From contig NZ_JMME01000013.1 in NCBI RefSeq assembly GCF_000686945.1, positions 1 through 64,000 of the forward strand: a stretch of DNA of 64,000 bases. Direction: 5' to 3'. Made by a program: the position numbers and the translations under genes. Below are positions 33,329 through 41,634 of this stretch, in pieces; within the stretch, counting starts at the first letter, position 1; every line of letters starts with the position of its first letter. A model generated the notes under the pieces. The model saw nothing but the letters and a program-made list of their open reading frames with translations. It did no database searches and was not told the origin of the DNA. This DNA comes from Selenomonas sp. AE3005 (GTDB taxonomy: Bacteria; Bacillota; Negativicutes; Selenomonadales; Selenomonadaceae).

Positions 33329-35206
33329 GGGCTGTTGCACGTAATGTGACGTGCAGCAGTCCTTTTTCATGTGCAAAAAAATAATCCCGGGGCTTGAATG
33401 CCTCGGGATTAGGTGTAGAATTTAGATATGCAAAAACCAAATTCACAAAAAGATTATACGTCTTTTGAAGGAAGCTATCAAGTATTTCTTCCATTTAATC
33501 TTGAATTTCAGATTGGCAAAGATGACCCCGTCCGCCTGCTTCGCCATTGTATTGGGGGTATGGATATTACGGCACTGGAAAAGACCTATCAGCGAATAAA
33601 TCGAAATTTGGCGTCGCCAAGGCAGATGTTGGCCATCATTGTCTATGCCGGAATGAATCATATTTTCAGTTCTCGCAGAATAGAACTTGCCTGCAGGCGG
33701 GATATCAATTTCATGTACCTGCTGGAGGGGAAGCCTGTGCCTGACCATACAACCATCGCCCGGTTCCGTTCCAAACATTTGGCTTCCTGCATTAAGGAAC
33801 TGTTTGCCCAGATGGACTTCATGCTGGAAGATATGGGGGCTATTTCCCTACTGGACATTTTCATCGATGGAACAAAAATCGAATCCGTTGCCAACAAATA
33901 CAAGTTTGTCTGGAAAAAGTCTGTTCAAAAGAATCAAGCCAAGCTTATGGAAAAGATGCCGGACTTCGTGGACAAAGTCAAGGAAGATTTTTCGGTTTCC
34001 CTCTCACATGGCAAAGATATCCAACTGCACCATCTAAAGAAGCTGCGCCGCAAATTGAAATTCCGGCAGAAAGAGCAGGGAATCCAGTTTGTCCATGGAA
34101 TTGGGAAACGCAAAACTAGCCTGCAGAAAACCATGGAACAGCTGGACGAGTTCATCGCCCGGCTCAAGAAATACAACAAATACCTGCACATCATGGGAAA
34201 ACGCAACAGTTTTGCCAAAACAGACACAGACGCTACATTTATGCGGATGAAAGAAGATGCCATGAAAAACGGCCAGCTAAAACCTGCCTACAACATCCAG
34301 TACGGCACGGATTCTGAATTTGTTACATGGGCTACAGTTGGCCCGCAGCCAACGGACACCACAACCCTGATTCCCTTTTTGCAGGAAATTGAACACTATA
34401 CACACAAACGTTACCGTAATGTTGTAGCAGATTCAGGCTATGAAAGCGAGGAAAACTATCTTTACCTCGAAACACACCAACAGCATTCTTTTATCAAGCC
34501 CAGTAACTACGAAAAAAGCAAGACCCGAAAATGGAAACAGGACATTGGCCGCAGAGAAAACATGACCTATCTGGCTGATGAGGATGCCTACCTCTGTGTC
34601 CAAGGCAGAAAGCTGACTGTAACCAAGGAATTTACCCGCAAAAGCAAAACCGGATTTCAAAGCAAGATAACCCATTACAGCTGCGAAAATTGCAAGGACT
34701 GTCCGGTAAAAAGTCAGTGCATACATGGAAATCACTGCAAAACGCCACTGGAAGAACGAACCAAGAATATAGAAGTATCCAAACGGTTCCAGCGCCAACG
34801 GCAGGAAGATTTGGAACGGATAACCTCGCAGAAAGGCATCCAATTGCGTGTAAATCGCAGTATTCAGGCAGAAGGAGCCTTTGCCGTGGTAAAAGCGGAT
34901 ATGAGCTTCCGCCGATTTTTAACCCGTGGCAATAAAAATGTCCTTGTGGAAACGATGCTGCTTGCAATGGCTTATAACATTCAAAAGCTGCATTGCAAAA
35001 TACAGGCAGAAAAGCTTAACCGGCACTTAATCCCTGTGGATAACGCTGCTTAAAAAATCAAAGAGCGCAAGAAACAAAGACGATTTTCAGACCGTCTGGT
35101 GTCTTGCGCTCAAAATTCCTGTATTTTGCTCTTACTTTTAAGATATCGTCAAGTTGAAAAGCTAATGGGGCTGTGCATAAGTAATTTCTCACTCATGCAA
35201 CAGCCC
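33329..35206. mobile_element. IS1182-type insertion sequence
   Basis: About 1.88 kb carrying one transposase gene. The outer ends are inverted copies of GGGCTGTTGCA (33329-33339 and 35196-35206), and each end is the outer arm of a local hairpin. Two differing flanks mean no target duplication is visible. Another hairpin (35063-35111) lies after the transposase. The left-end hairpin could also serve as a terminator for the secreted-peptide gene. Confidence 0.7.
33428..35053 (+). CDS. IS1182 family transposase
   Basis: A 541-residue DDE transposase, full length and without frameshift, so probably active. The N-terminal part has the IS1182/IS5-like DUF772 helix region (FRSKHLASCIKELFAQMDF). Catalytic acidic residues are seen in LLDIFIDGTKIES, VADSGYESEENY, and the C-terminal SIQAEGAFAVVKADMSFRRF. 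A four-Cys knuckle (CENCKDCPVKSQC) lies before the last motif, as in this family. It cuts and pastes the element bounded by the GGGCTGTTGCA ends. Confidence 0.92.
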   Translation: MQKPNSQKDYTSFEGSYQVFLPFNLEFQIGKDDPVRLLRHCIGGMDITALEKTYQRINRNLASPRQMLAIIVYAGMNHIFSSRRIELACRRDINFMYLLEGKPVPDHTTIARFRSKHLASCIKELFAQMDFMLEDMGAISLLDIFIDGTKIESVANKYKFVWKKSVQKNQAKLMEKMPDFVDKVKEDFSVSLSHGKDIQLHHLKKLRRKLKFRQKEQGIQFVHGIGKRKTSLQKTMEQLDEFIARLKKYNKYLHIMGKRNSFAKTDTDATFMRMKEDAMKNGQLKPAYNIQYGTDSEFVTWATVGPQPTDTTTLIPFLQEIEHYTHKRYRNVVADSGYESEENYLYLETHQQHSFIKPSNYEKSKTRKWKQDIGRRENMTYLADEDAYLCVQGRKLTVTKEFTRKSKTGFQSKITHYSCENCKDCPVKSQCIHGNHCKTPLEERTKNIEVSKRFQRQRQEDLERITSQKGIQLRVNRSIQAEGAFAVVKADMSFRRFLTRGNKNVLVETMLLAMAYNIQKLHCKIQAEKLNRHLIPVDNAA

Positions 35207-35306
35207 CTTTTTACTGCACTGACGTTTCTTATTTCCATTATGTTATTTTCGTTATATAATTAAAGTATCCTAGCAAGTAGTCATGTAATAGCTAAGGAGG
35301 CCAATT

Positions 35307-35585
35307 ATGTTGTACTCAACTTTTTTGTTAAAAAACAATATCCATCTTAATGTCTATGTCCTTAGAGAATACGAGGACAGAGACGGTGGAATCAATTTAG
35401 CTATCCGCATTGAGCAGGAAGGCCATGCCGAAAACTATAGCGAATGGCGCCTTCCTGATGTTGCCTGTGCTAAGTCATTTGGCTTTTCAGAATCAGACAA
35501 CTTCAAGGTTGAGGATTATCTGATAACCAATGAGTCCATTATTTGGGACGATTGGAGGGAACATAAAAATGCCCGAACTGCTTGA
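35307..35585 (+). CDS. Small protein of unknown family
   Basis: 92 residues from ATG 35307, with TAAGGAGG upstream. The sequence is acidic, with alternating strands (LNVYVLREYED, INLAIRIEQEG) and a C-terminal WDDWREHKN. No signal peptide or membrane helix. No family recognised. Its last codons overlap the start of the DUF4160 gene by 17 bases, so the two are translated together. DUF4160 genes often have such a small partner, which suggests a two-gene module of unknown function. Confidence 0.7.
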   Translation: MLYSTFLLKNNIHLNVYVLREYEDRDGGINLAIRIEQEGHAENYSEWRLPDVACAKSFGFSESDNFKVEDYLITNESIIWDDWREHKNARTA

Positions 35586-35810
35586 TATATATCTTGGCTA
35601 CAATTTTTATGTAAAGTCTGATGGTGATAATGAACCTGTCCATGTTCATGTAGCAAAAGGGCATCCTGAACACGCCACCGAGGCTGTCCCAAATTTTGGA
35701 TAACCACCGACTCCGTAGAACTTGCAAAAGATTGCGGAACAGTTGACGCCAAAGACATGAGCAAAGTTCTGCGATTAACATTTTACTCCGACTTCGCTAT
35801 CGGAATATAA
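35569..35810 (+). pseudogene. DUF4160-like gene interrupted by a -1 frameshift
   Basis: The ATG at 35569 opens a frame whose NEPVHVHVAKGHPEH is the DUF4160 core, but TAA comes at 35701 after 44 codons. The -1 frame continues as FWITTDSVELAKDCGTVDAKDM to a TAA at 35808, restoring about 80 residues, the normal family size. The junction lies at C CCA AAT (35688-35694), which fits the X XXY YYZ slippery heptamer. So it is either an inactivated gene beside an IS element or a case of programmed -1 frameshifting. Its 3' end overlaps the convergent restriction gene by 28 bases. Confidence 0.7.
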
Positions 35811-36772
35811 ACCATCTTCAATGGAATCATCTTTTTATATTTATCGCTCAAATTATCATAATATTTCAATATCAGTTCGACAAGCTCTGTACCATTTATC
35901 CCCCTAATTATCGGCGTGGTTTCAAGATACTTCTGAGCATTTTTCGTATAATTAGATAGCGTAACAAACAACCCATAATCCCCTTCACGCATAGCACCTT
36001 TTAGGGACTGAATTGTTGCTTCTTTAATATCGCTATCCTGGCTCTTAACCTGCACCAAAATTCGTGGTGGCAATTCATCCTTATACGCAGTAATATCTAT
36101 ACCGCTATCTCCTCCATGTGGAGAAACTATCGTTCGATAGCCCATCGCACCTAAAAGGTCAGCCACAAACTCCTCTAAATCATATCCTTTTAATTGACGG
36201 CTTAGCTCTTTAAGTATGAAGTCTTTCGTATTTTCAATTATATCATCGGCAGTTGCCCCGACACTTTCATCTTCGGCATCTGCGGATAAAGACTTCTTGA
36301 ATTCGTTCTTGAGTGCCCCCAAGAACTCTTCTGCGTAGTTTTTCACACTAAAAAACGTCATAGCTGAACCAATTTCATAAAGTGCTCCTTGCGAAAATGC
36401 CATACGCGGCATATGTTTCAGCCACTTAACTTTTCTAGTCTGCACATATTCTTCCTGCGTAGAATCATAAATATACTCACCTTCTATCACACCAATATTT
36501 ACCTCGCGATTAATTTTGGATGGAAATACAACATAATCCCCTATCTGCACTTCATGGCAAAATCGATAAAGCATCCCCGCGCTAGTCGCAACGTTCCCCT
36601 TCTTAGCATCAGGATAAACCTGCACATATTTTTCCTTAAATGCCTCTCTGTTTGCTTCCACTAAGACAAGGTTCCCCATCTTCGGCCAACCGATTGCAAT
36701 TATATTATCTTTAAGAAACAGATTATCATTCAATGTATGTATTCCCCAAAATCTGCTTTCTTCATTTTCCAT
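35783..36772 (-). CDS. Mrr-type restriction endonuclease with N-terminal EVE/PUA-like domain
   Basis: 329 residues from ATG 36772, with GGAAGG eight bases upstream. A longer start at 36811 has a weaker site. Residues 1-110 (FWGIHTLNDN, IIAIGWPKMG, GDYVVFPSKIN, NIGVIEGEYIYD) look like an EVE/PUA-like module of the kind that reads modified bases. The C-terminal part has the Mrr catalytic pattern: LEEFVADLLGAMGY, GGDSGIDITAY, and ILVQVKSQ (D-QxK). It should cut modified foreign DNA (type IV). No methylase is nearby, consistent with that. It lies next to an IS element, in an accessory stretch. Confidence 0.85.
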   Translation of the reverse strand: MENEESRFWGIHTLNDNLFLKDNIIAIGWPKMGNLVLVEANREAFKEKYVQVYPDAKKGNVATSAGMLYRFCHEVQIGDYVVFPSKINREVNIGVIEGEYIYDSTQEEYVQTRKVKWLKHMPRMAFSQGALYEIGSAMTFFSVKNYAEEFLGALKNEFKKSLSADAEDESVGATADDIIENTKDFILKELSRQLKGYDLEEFVADLLGAMGYRTIVSPHGGDSGIDITAYKDELPPRILVQVKSQDSDIKEATIQSLKGAMREGDYGLFVTLSNYTKNAQKYLETTPIIRGINGTELVELILKYYDNLSDKYKKMIPLKMVYIPIAKSE

Positions 36773-36850
36773 AATTATATCCTTCCCTCTTCCAACAATC
36801 TTCTTAAGCATAATTCGCTGTTATCCTCTTTTTTCCTGCCTTTCCTCTGC

Positions 36851-36902
36851 AAAACAGGCTGTGAAGTTACGGATATTCAATCCGTAGTTTCACAGCCTGT
36901 TT
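36851..36902 (-). terminator. Terminator after the ZIP transporter gene
   Basis: A long stem: AAACAGGCTGTGAA with its complement outside, and ACGGAT/ATCCGT inside, in the gap between two minus-strand genes. Confidence 0.82.
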
Positions 36903-36967
36903 GTCTAAAATATATAATTTGCTTATATAGTACAACTTGTTCCATTCTGGAACAAGTTGACCTTCCT

Positions 36968-37750
36968 TCACCCCAGTGCCACATCCAAGGTCATCATCAG
37001 CGTAAATCCCACAGCAAAAGCAACTACACCGATATTACTGTGTTCGCCGGCTGACATTTCGGGGATTAGTTCTTCCACTACGACATAAATCATAGCACCG
37101 GCGGCGAAGGCCAGGAGATATGGCAGGATTGGCAGGACGAGGCTGGCGGCGGCGATGGTCAGCAGGGCACCAATTGGTTCAACGACGCCAGAGAGCATGC
37201 CGCTGAAGAAGGCTTTATGTTTCCCCATGCCTTCCGCCCGTAAGGGCAGGGAAATAATCGCGCCTTCGGGGAAGTTTTGGATGGCGATACCGATGGACAG
37301 GGCCAGCGCACCACTCAGGGTGATATCAGCATTGCCTGCCAGCCAGCCGGCAAAAACCACGCCCACCGCCATGCCCTCAGGAATATTATGCAGGGTTACG
37401 GCCAGCAGCAACATGATATTTTTCGGCAGTTTGCATTTTATGCCCTCTGCCTCTTGCGCGTCCATGTGCAGATGCGGAATGATATGGTCAAGGGCCAGCA
37501 GGAACAGCGTCCCTGCCCAAAAGCCGATGACCGCCGGCAGAAAAGCCATTTTCCCCATAGCTGCACTGCCCTCCATCGCCGGAATCAACAGACTCCAGAC
37601 AGAGGCCGCGACCATGACGCCGGCAGCAAAGCCAGTCAGTCCTTTCTGCACGCCCGGCTTTAGTTCTTTTTTCAGTATGTAAACACAGGCGGCTCCCAAC
37701 GTGGTTCCCAAAAAGGGAATCAGCAGTCCCTGCATTACTTCGATTGACAA
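36968..37750 (-). CDS. ZIP family metal transporter (GufA/ZupT-like)
   Basis: 260 residues with about eight membrane segments. The ZIP metal site is HNIPEGMAVGVVFAG (helix 4) and NFPEGAIISLPLRAEG (helix 5). A short His-containing loop (DHIIPHLHMD) lies between helices 3 and 4. It imports Zn2+ or other divalent ions across the inner membrane. The best start is TTG 37750, with AAAGGAGG eight bases upstream; GTG 37756 is too close to that site and ATG 37735 too far. It begins 15 bases after the addA stop, so it is transcribed with addBA. Confidence 0.9.
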   Translation of the reverse strand: MSIEVMQGLLIPFLGTTLGAACVYILKKELKPGVQKGLTGFAAGVMVAASVWSLLIPAMEGSAAMGKMAFLPAVIGFWAGTLFLLALDHIIPHLHMDAQEAEGIKCKLPKNIMLLLAVTLHNIPEGMAVGVVFAGWLAGNADITLSGALALSIGIAIQNFPEGAIISLPLRAEGMGKHKAFFSGMLSGVVEPIGALLTIAAASLVLPILPYLLAFAAGAMIYVVVEELIPEMSAGEHSNIGVVAFAVGFTLMMTLDVALG

Positions 37751-37764
37751 TCGCACCGCCTCCT

Positions 37765-40700
37765 TTACTCTGCTTTATCCATCGGGACAAAGCTGCCATT
37801 CTGCAAAAGATACAAATACGAACGGCTCACCTTGCGCCCTAAGATGGCCTCCACGGCGTTTTTATACATATCCAGCTGAATATGATAGCGCCGCCGTATG
37901 CGGTCATGGTCGGTCAGCCTGTCAGTCTTGTAGTCGATGAGGATAAGCTCCCCCTCTGCCGTTTCCACCAACAGGTCAATCACGCCCTGGGTAAATACCA
38001 GTTCCTTTTCCTCCTGCACTTCGGGGTAAAAGTCCTTAGCGCGCAGCATACGGCTGAAGGGCAGTTCCCGATATACGTGCGGTGCGACCTGCACCAGACG
38101 GCCGATTTCCGAGTCAAAGAATCCCTGTATGCCCTTAATATAAACCACCTTGCCGGCGTCCTCCGGCAGTATGCCTTTGGCCTCCATCGCCGCTACCTGT
38201 TTTTTTATTCCCTGATAGCTGATATCGCCGGCAAAATCCAGGCGCTGCATGACGGTGTGCATAATGGTGCCCCGTTCCATGGCGGAGATTTTCTTTGCCT
38301 GCTCCTGCAAAAAACGCGGCTGCGGCCAGTCCGTGGTATCCTTGGCGGCCACGGCGGTGACAGCATTGGTGTCAGTGTCCACGGCCTCCAGTTCTTCATT
38401 GTCATGCATGACGATGAGCTGCCGGGGGCCGGGAACTTCCTCTTCCCAAGCCTGATTATCAGCAAAGCGCCGTTTTATTTCCGTGACGGTGAGTTTGGCC
38501 GGTACGTTTGCCAGTCCCCTATCCTCATATTGCCAGCTCAGCAGGGACTCCACGCTGTCCTTGGCCGCTGATGACGGCATGGGTTTAAGGGCAGCTGCCG
38601 CCTGCAATAGTCCGTCCTGCTTGCTTTCCTGCGGCGCTCCTGCGGCCAGTTCTGATTCTTGATAGAGGTTAATCTTTATCTGCGCCTCAGGTTCAAGCTG
38701 TTTTTCCAGACCGCCGTCAGCGCTTATGCCGGCCATTTCCCACAGGGGGCCAGCCGCACTGTGCCGGCATAAGGCCGCTGCCACCCAGTCAAGATAACTG
38801 TCGGCCTTGGTGATGGCAAAGTCCGGCAGCTGGTATTCTTCCCGGTCAGCGTAACGGCAATAGCCCTGCGCTTTTTTTTCGCTGTTTTTGCCGGGGAGTA
38901 CCCCCGTCAGTATCAGCTTTTCCCGGGCTCTGGTCATGGCCACGTAGAGAATCCGCATTTCCTCGGCCTTGGATTCGCCCCGTATTTTGGCGGCCACCGC
39001 CTGCCAGGGCAGGGATTTGTAGATTTGCCGTCCCGTCCGGGAACGCTGGGCCAGGCGCACGCCAATCCCGAGTTCCTTATGCCGCAGGAAGGTTCCTTGC
39101 GCGTCACGCAGGTTAAATTTCTTGGCAATATCTGCCACAATCACCACGGGAAATTCCAAGCCCTTGCTGCGGTGGATACTCATAATCCGCACGACATTTT
39201 CGCTCGCCCCCAGGGTACGGGCTACTGACAAGTCCGTATCGCGTTTCTGCAGATTCTCGATAAAGCGCAGGAACCGGAACAGTCCGCGGTAATTACTGCG
39301 TTCATATTCTGCGGCCCTGTCGGCCAGCATGCGCAGGTTGGCCTGACGCAGCAGGCCGCCCTTCAAGCCGCCCACATAGTCATAGTAACCTGTTTCCCGG
39401 TACAGGAGCCAGATGAGTTCCGGCACGCTGTGGCTGGCGGCAAAACGCCGCCACCGGGCCAGTTCCGCCTGAAAGTCCGCCGTCCGCGCGGCCAGTTCCT
39501 GCGGCAGACTGCTGTCTACGGAAAAACTGGCCAACAGGCCGTCATATAAATCCCCCGTCGCCGAGGCCAGGCGGATTTGCGTGAGTTCCGTCATGGAAAA
39601 GCCGCCGATAGGCGAGGCGAGCACGGCGGCCAAAGGAATATCCTGCCGCACGTTGTCAATTACGGTCAGCAGGGCCAGCACCAGCCGCACTTCGGGGGCC
39701 TCAAAATAGCCGCCGTCCACATCAGCATAAGCCGGGACGCTGTTTTTCCGCAGGGCCTCGAGCAAAATATTGGCCTTGCCGCTCACGGCACGCATGAGCA
39801 CAGCAATATCACGGAAAGCCAACGGACGGTAGCTGTCCGTATCCTTGTCTTTGACCATATAGCCCTGTTCCATGAGCCGGCTGATACGCCGGGCAATATA
39901 CGCGGCCTCCAGATTAAAGCCGGAGAGGTCCTCACCTTCCTCATCGTCCGCACCAGGCTTGCCGTCTTTTTCCTGCACTTCCCGTTGAATCAAATCCAGT
40001 TCCAGCGCACCGGCAGCTCCGGCAAAAGTATGTTCGTGTTCCTCATAAGCCGCCCCGGGATACAGTTTGCTGTTCGCGTCATAGGCAATTTCCACCGCCT
40101 CCTTGGTCATAATCTGGTCAAAGATAAAGTTTATCGGTGCCAGTACCTCCCCACGGCTGCGGAAATTTTTCTTCATGTTGATAAGCTGATTTTTATCGTC
40201 AGCCTGCGGCTCTAATGGGAAACTATCGTATTTCGCCTGGAAAAGATACGGGTCGGCCAGGCGGAAACGGTAAATGCTCTGTTTCACGTCACCCACGGTA
40301 AAGCGGTTGTTATCCCGGGCAATGAGGTTCAAAATCGCCTCCTGCACGCCGTTGGTATCCTGATATTCATCGACCATAATGGATTTATACTTTTCCTGCA
40401 AAGCCAGGGCCGTTTCTGTGGGCGCAATTGCCCCCCCATCGTCTGCCGTACACAAAATGGCCAGCGCATAATGCTCCAAGTCGTTAAAATCGAGGATATT
40501 ACGCTCCTTCTTAGCCGCCTGCAAAGCCCGGCCAAAATCCAGGGCCAGGCCGGCGTAAACAGCCGCCGCGCGGTGATTGGCGGCAATATCTTCCTCTATC
40601 TGCGCGGCCTCCTGGCTAAGATAGTTTTCCGCAAATTTTTTCAGCGCCTTTTTGACAGCGTCCCGGCGTGCGTTGAATTCTTCCCTGATATCCGGGTACA

Positions 40701-41634
40701 GATTTTTCAAATCGCTGTAGACTTTGCCGCGCATGGCTGTCCAGGAAAACTTGCCGACCTGACGGGCTAGTTCGTCCCATTTGGCTGCGTCCGGCTTATG
40801 TTCCAGCACGTTAAAAGCCTCGCGGATAGCGTCCAGGCCGGCTAAATCCTGCTGTATCAGTTCTGCATATGGCACCCAGGCGGCGGTGAGCGCCGGGTCT
40901 TCTGTGCCGGCAGTCAGCCCGGCTGTTTCCTCGTACTCGCTGATAACCGTCATAAGGCCGGCCCGCATTTCCGGCACGGCTGCCGTCAGCCACGGCGAAT
41001 CTGCAATACTCTGCCCCTGTCCCTCCTGCTGGCTTAGCAGCCACTTTTCAGGGAACGGCTGGCTTTGGGCAAAATTATGGAGGTCCAGTATGGCCTTTTT
41101 TACCTCTTCGTCGCCCTGCTCATCGCCGTAATCGTCCATAAAGGAAATAAACTCCTCCCAGGCCGGCAGTTGTTCTGCTGCCAGTGGCCGCTCATATTTA
41201 TCTTCCAGCAGGGATTCGAGCGTGTCGTTTTTCAGCAGGACGAGCTCCTGTTCACTGGCCAGACGAAATTTGGGGTCCACGTCCAGGGATTCAATATGCT
41301 GGCGGATAAGCCGCTGGCAGAAGGAATGGAAGGTGCAGATATCGGCCCCGGTCAGGAGTACCATCTGCCGTTCCAGCCGGGCTGCCTCTTCCTTTTTGGC
41401 CGCGGCCGCCAGTTCCCTGGCCAGTGCCCCTTCAATGCGTTCGCGCATTTCGGCCGCCGCCGCATTGGTAAAAGTCACCACTAAAAGCTCATCAACGTCC
41501 AGTTCACCTGCAGTAAGCTGGCGGATAATACGCTCCACCAGCACCCGGGTTTTGCCGGAACCGGCAGCAGCAGCCACCAGGATATTCCGGTCACGGGCCT
41601 TTATGGCCGCCAGTTGGTCATTGGTGTATGGCAT
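37765..41634 (-). CDS. addA: Helicase-nuclease subunit AddA
   Basis: 1,289 residues, full length. UvrD-like helicase: Walker A AAAAGSGKTRVLVERI (about 20-35), motif II MVDEYQDTN, motif IV-VI RIMSIHRSKGLEFPVV and ILYVAMTRAREKLIL. The C-terminal RecB-type nuclease has VIDLLVET and LILIDYKTDR. With AddB it resects double-strand ends up to a Chi-like site and loads RecA. Its start overlaps the addB stop by 17 bases, so the subunits are translated from one message. Confidence 0.97.
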   Translation of the reverse strand: MPYTNDQLAAIKARDRNILVAAAAGSGKTRVLVERIIRQLTAGELDVDELLVVTFTNAAAAEMRERIEGALARELAAAAKKEEAARLERQMVLLTGADICTFHSFCQRLIRQHIESLDVDPKFRLASEQELVLLKNDTLESLLEDKYERPLAAEQLPAWEEFISFMDDYGDEQGDEEVKKAILDLHNFAQSQPFPEKWLLSQQEGQGQSIADSPWLTAAVPEMRAGLMTVISEYEETAGLTAGTEDPALTAAWVPYAELIQQDLAGLDAIREAFNVLEHKPDAAKWDELARQVGKFSWTAMRGKVYSDLKNLYPDIREEFNARRDAVKKALKKFAENYLSQEAAQIEEDIAANHRAAAVYAGLALDFGRALQAAKKERNILDFNDLEHYALAILCTADDGGAIAPTETALALQEKYKSIMVDEYQDTNGVQEAILNLIARDNNRFTVGDVKQSIYRFRLADPYLFQAKYDSFPLEPQADDKNQLINMKKNFRSRGEVLAPINFIFDQIMTKEAVEIAYDANSKLYPGAAYEEHEHTFAGAAGALELDLIQREVQEKDGKPGADDEEGEDLSGFNLEAAYIARRISRLMEQGYMVKDKDTDSYRPLAFRDIAVLMRAVSGKANILLEALRKNSVPAYADVDGGYFEAPEVRLVLALLTVIDNVRQDIPLAAVLASPIGGFSMTELTQIRLASATGDLYDGLLASFSVDSSLPQELAARTADFQAELARWRRFAASHSVPELIWLLYRETGYYDYVGGLKGGLLRQANLRMLADRAAEYERSNYRGLFRFLRFIENLQKRDTDLSVARTLGASENVVRIMSIHRSKGLEFPVVIVADIAKKFNLRDAQGTFLRHKELGIGVRLAQRSRTGRQIYKSLPWQAVAAKIRGESKAEEMRILYVAMTRAREKLILTGVLPGKNSEKKAQGYCRYADREEYQLPDFAITKADSYLDWVAAALCRHSAAGPLWEMAGISADGGLEKQLEPEAQIKINLYQESELAAGAPQESKQDGLLQAAAALKPMPSSAAKDSVESLLSWQYEDRGLANVPAKLTVTEIKRRFADNQAWEEEVPGPRQLIVMHDNEELEAVDTDTNAVTAVAAKDTTDWPQPRFLQEQAKKISAMERGTIMHTVMQRLDFAGDISYQGIKKQVAAMEAKGILPEDAGKVVYIKGIQGFFDSEIGRLVQVAPHVYRELPFSRMLRAKDFYPEVQEEKELVFTQGVIDLLVETAEGELILIDYKTDRLTDHDRIRRRYHIQLDMYKNAVEAILGRKVSRSYLYLLQNGSFVPMDKAE

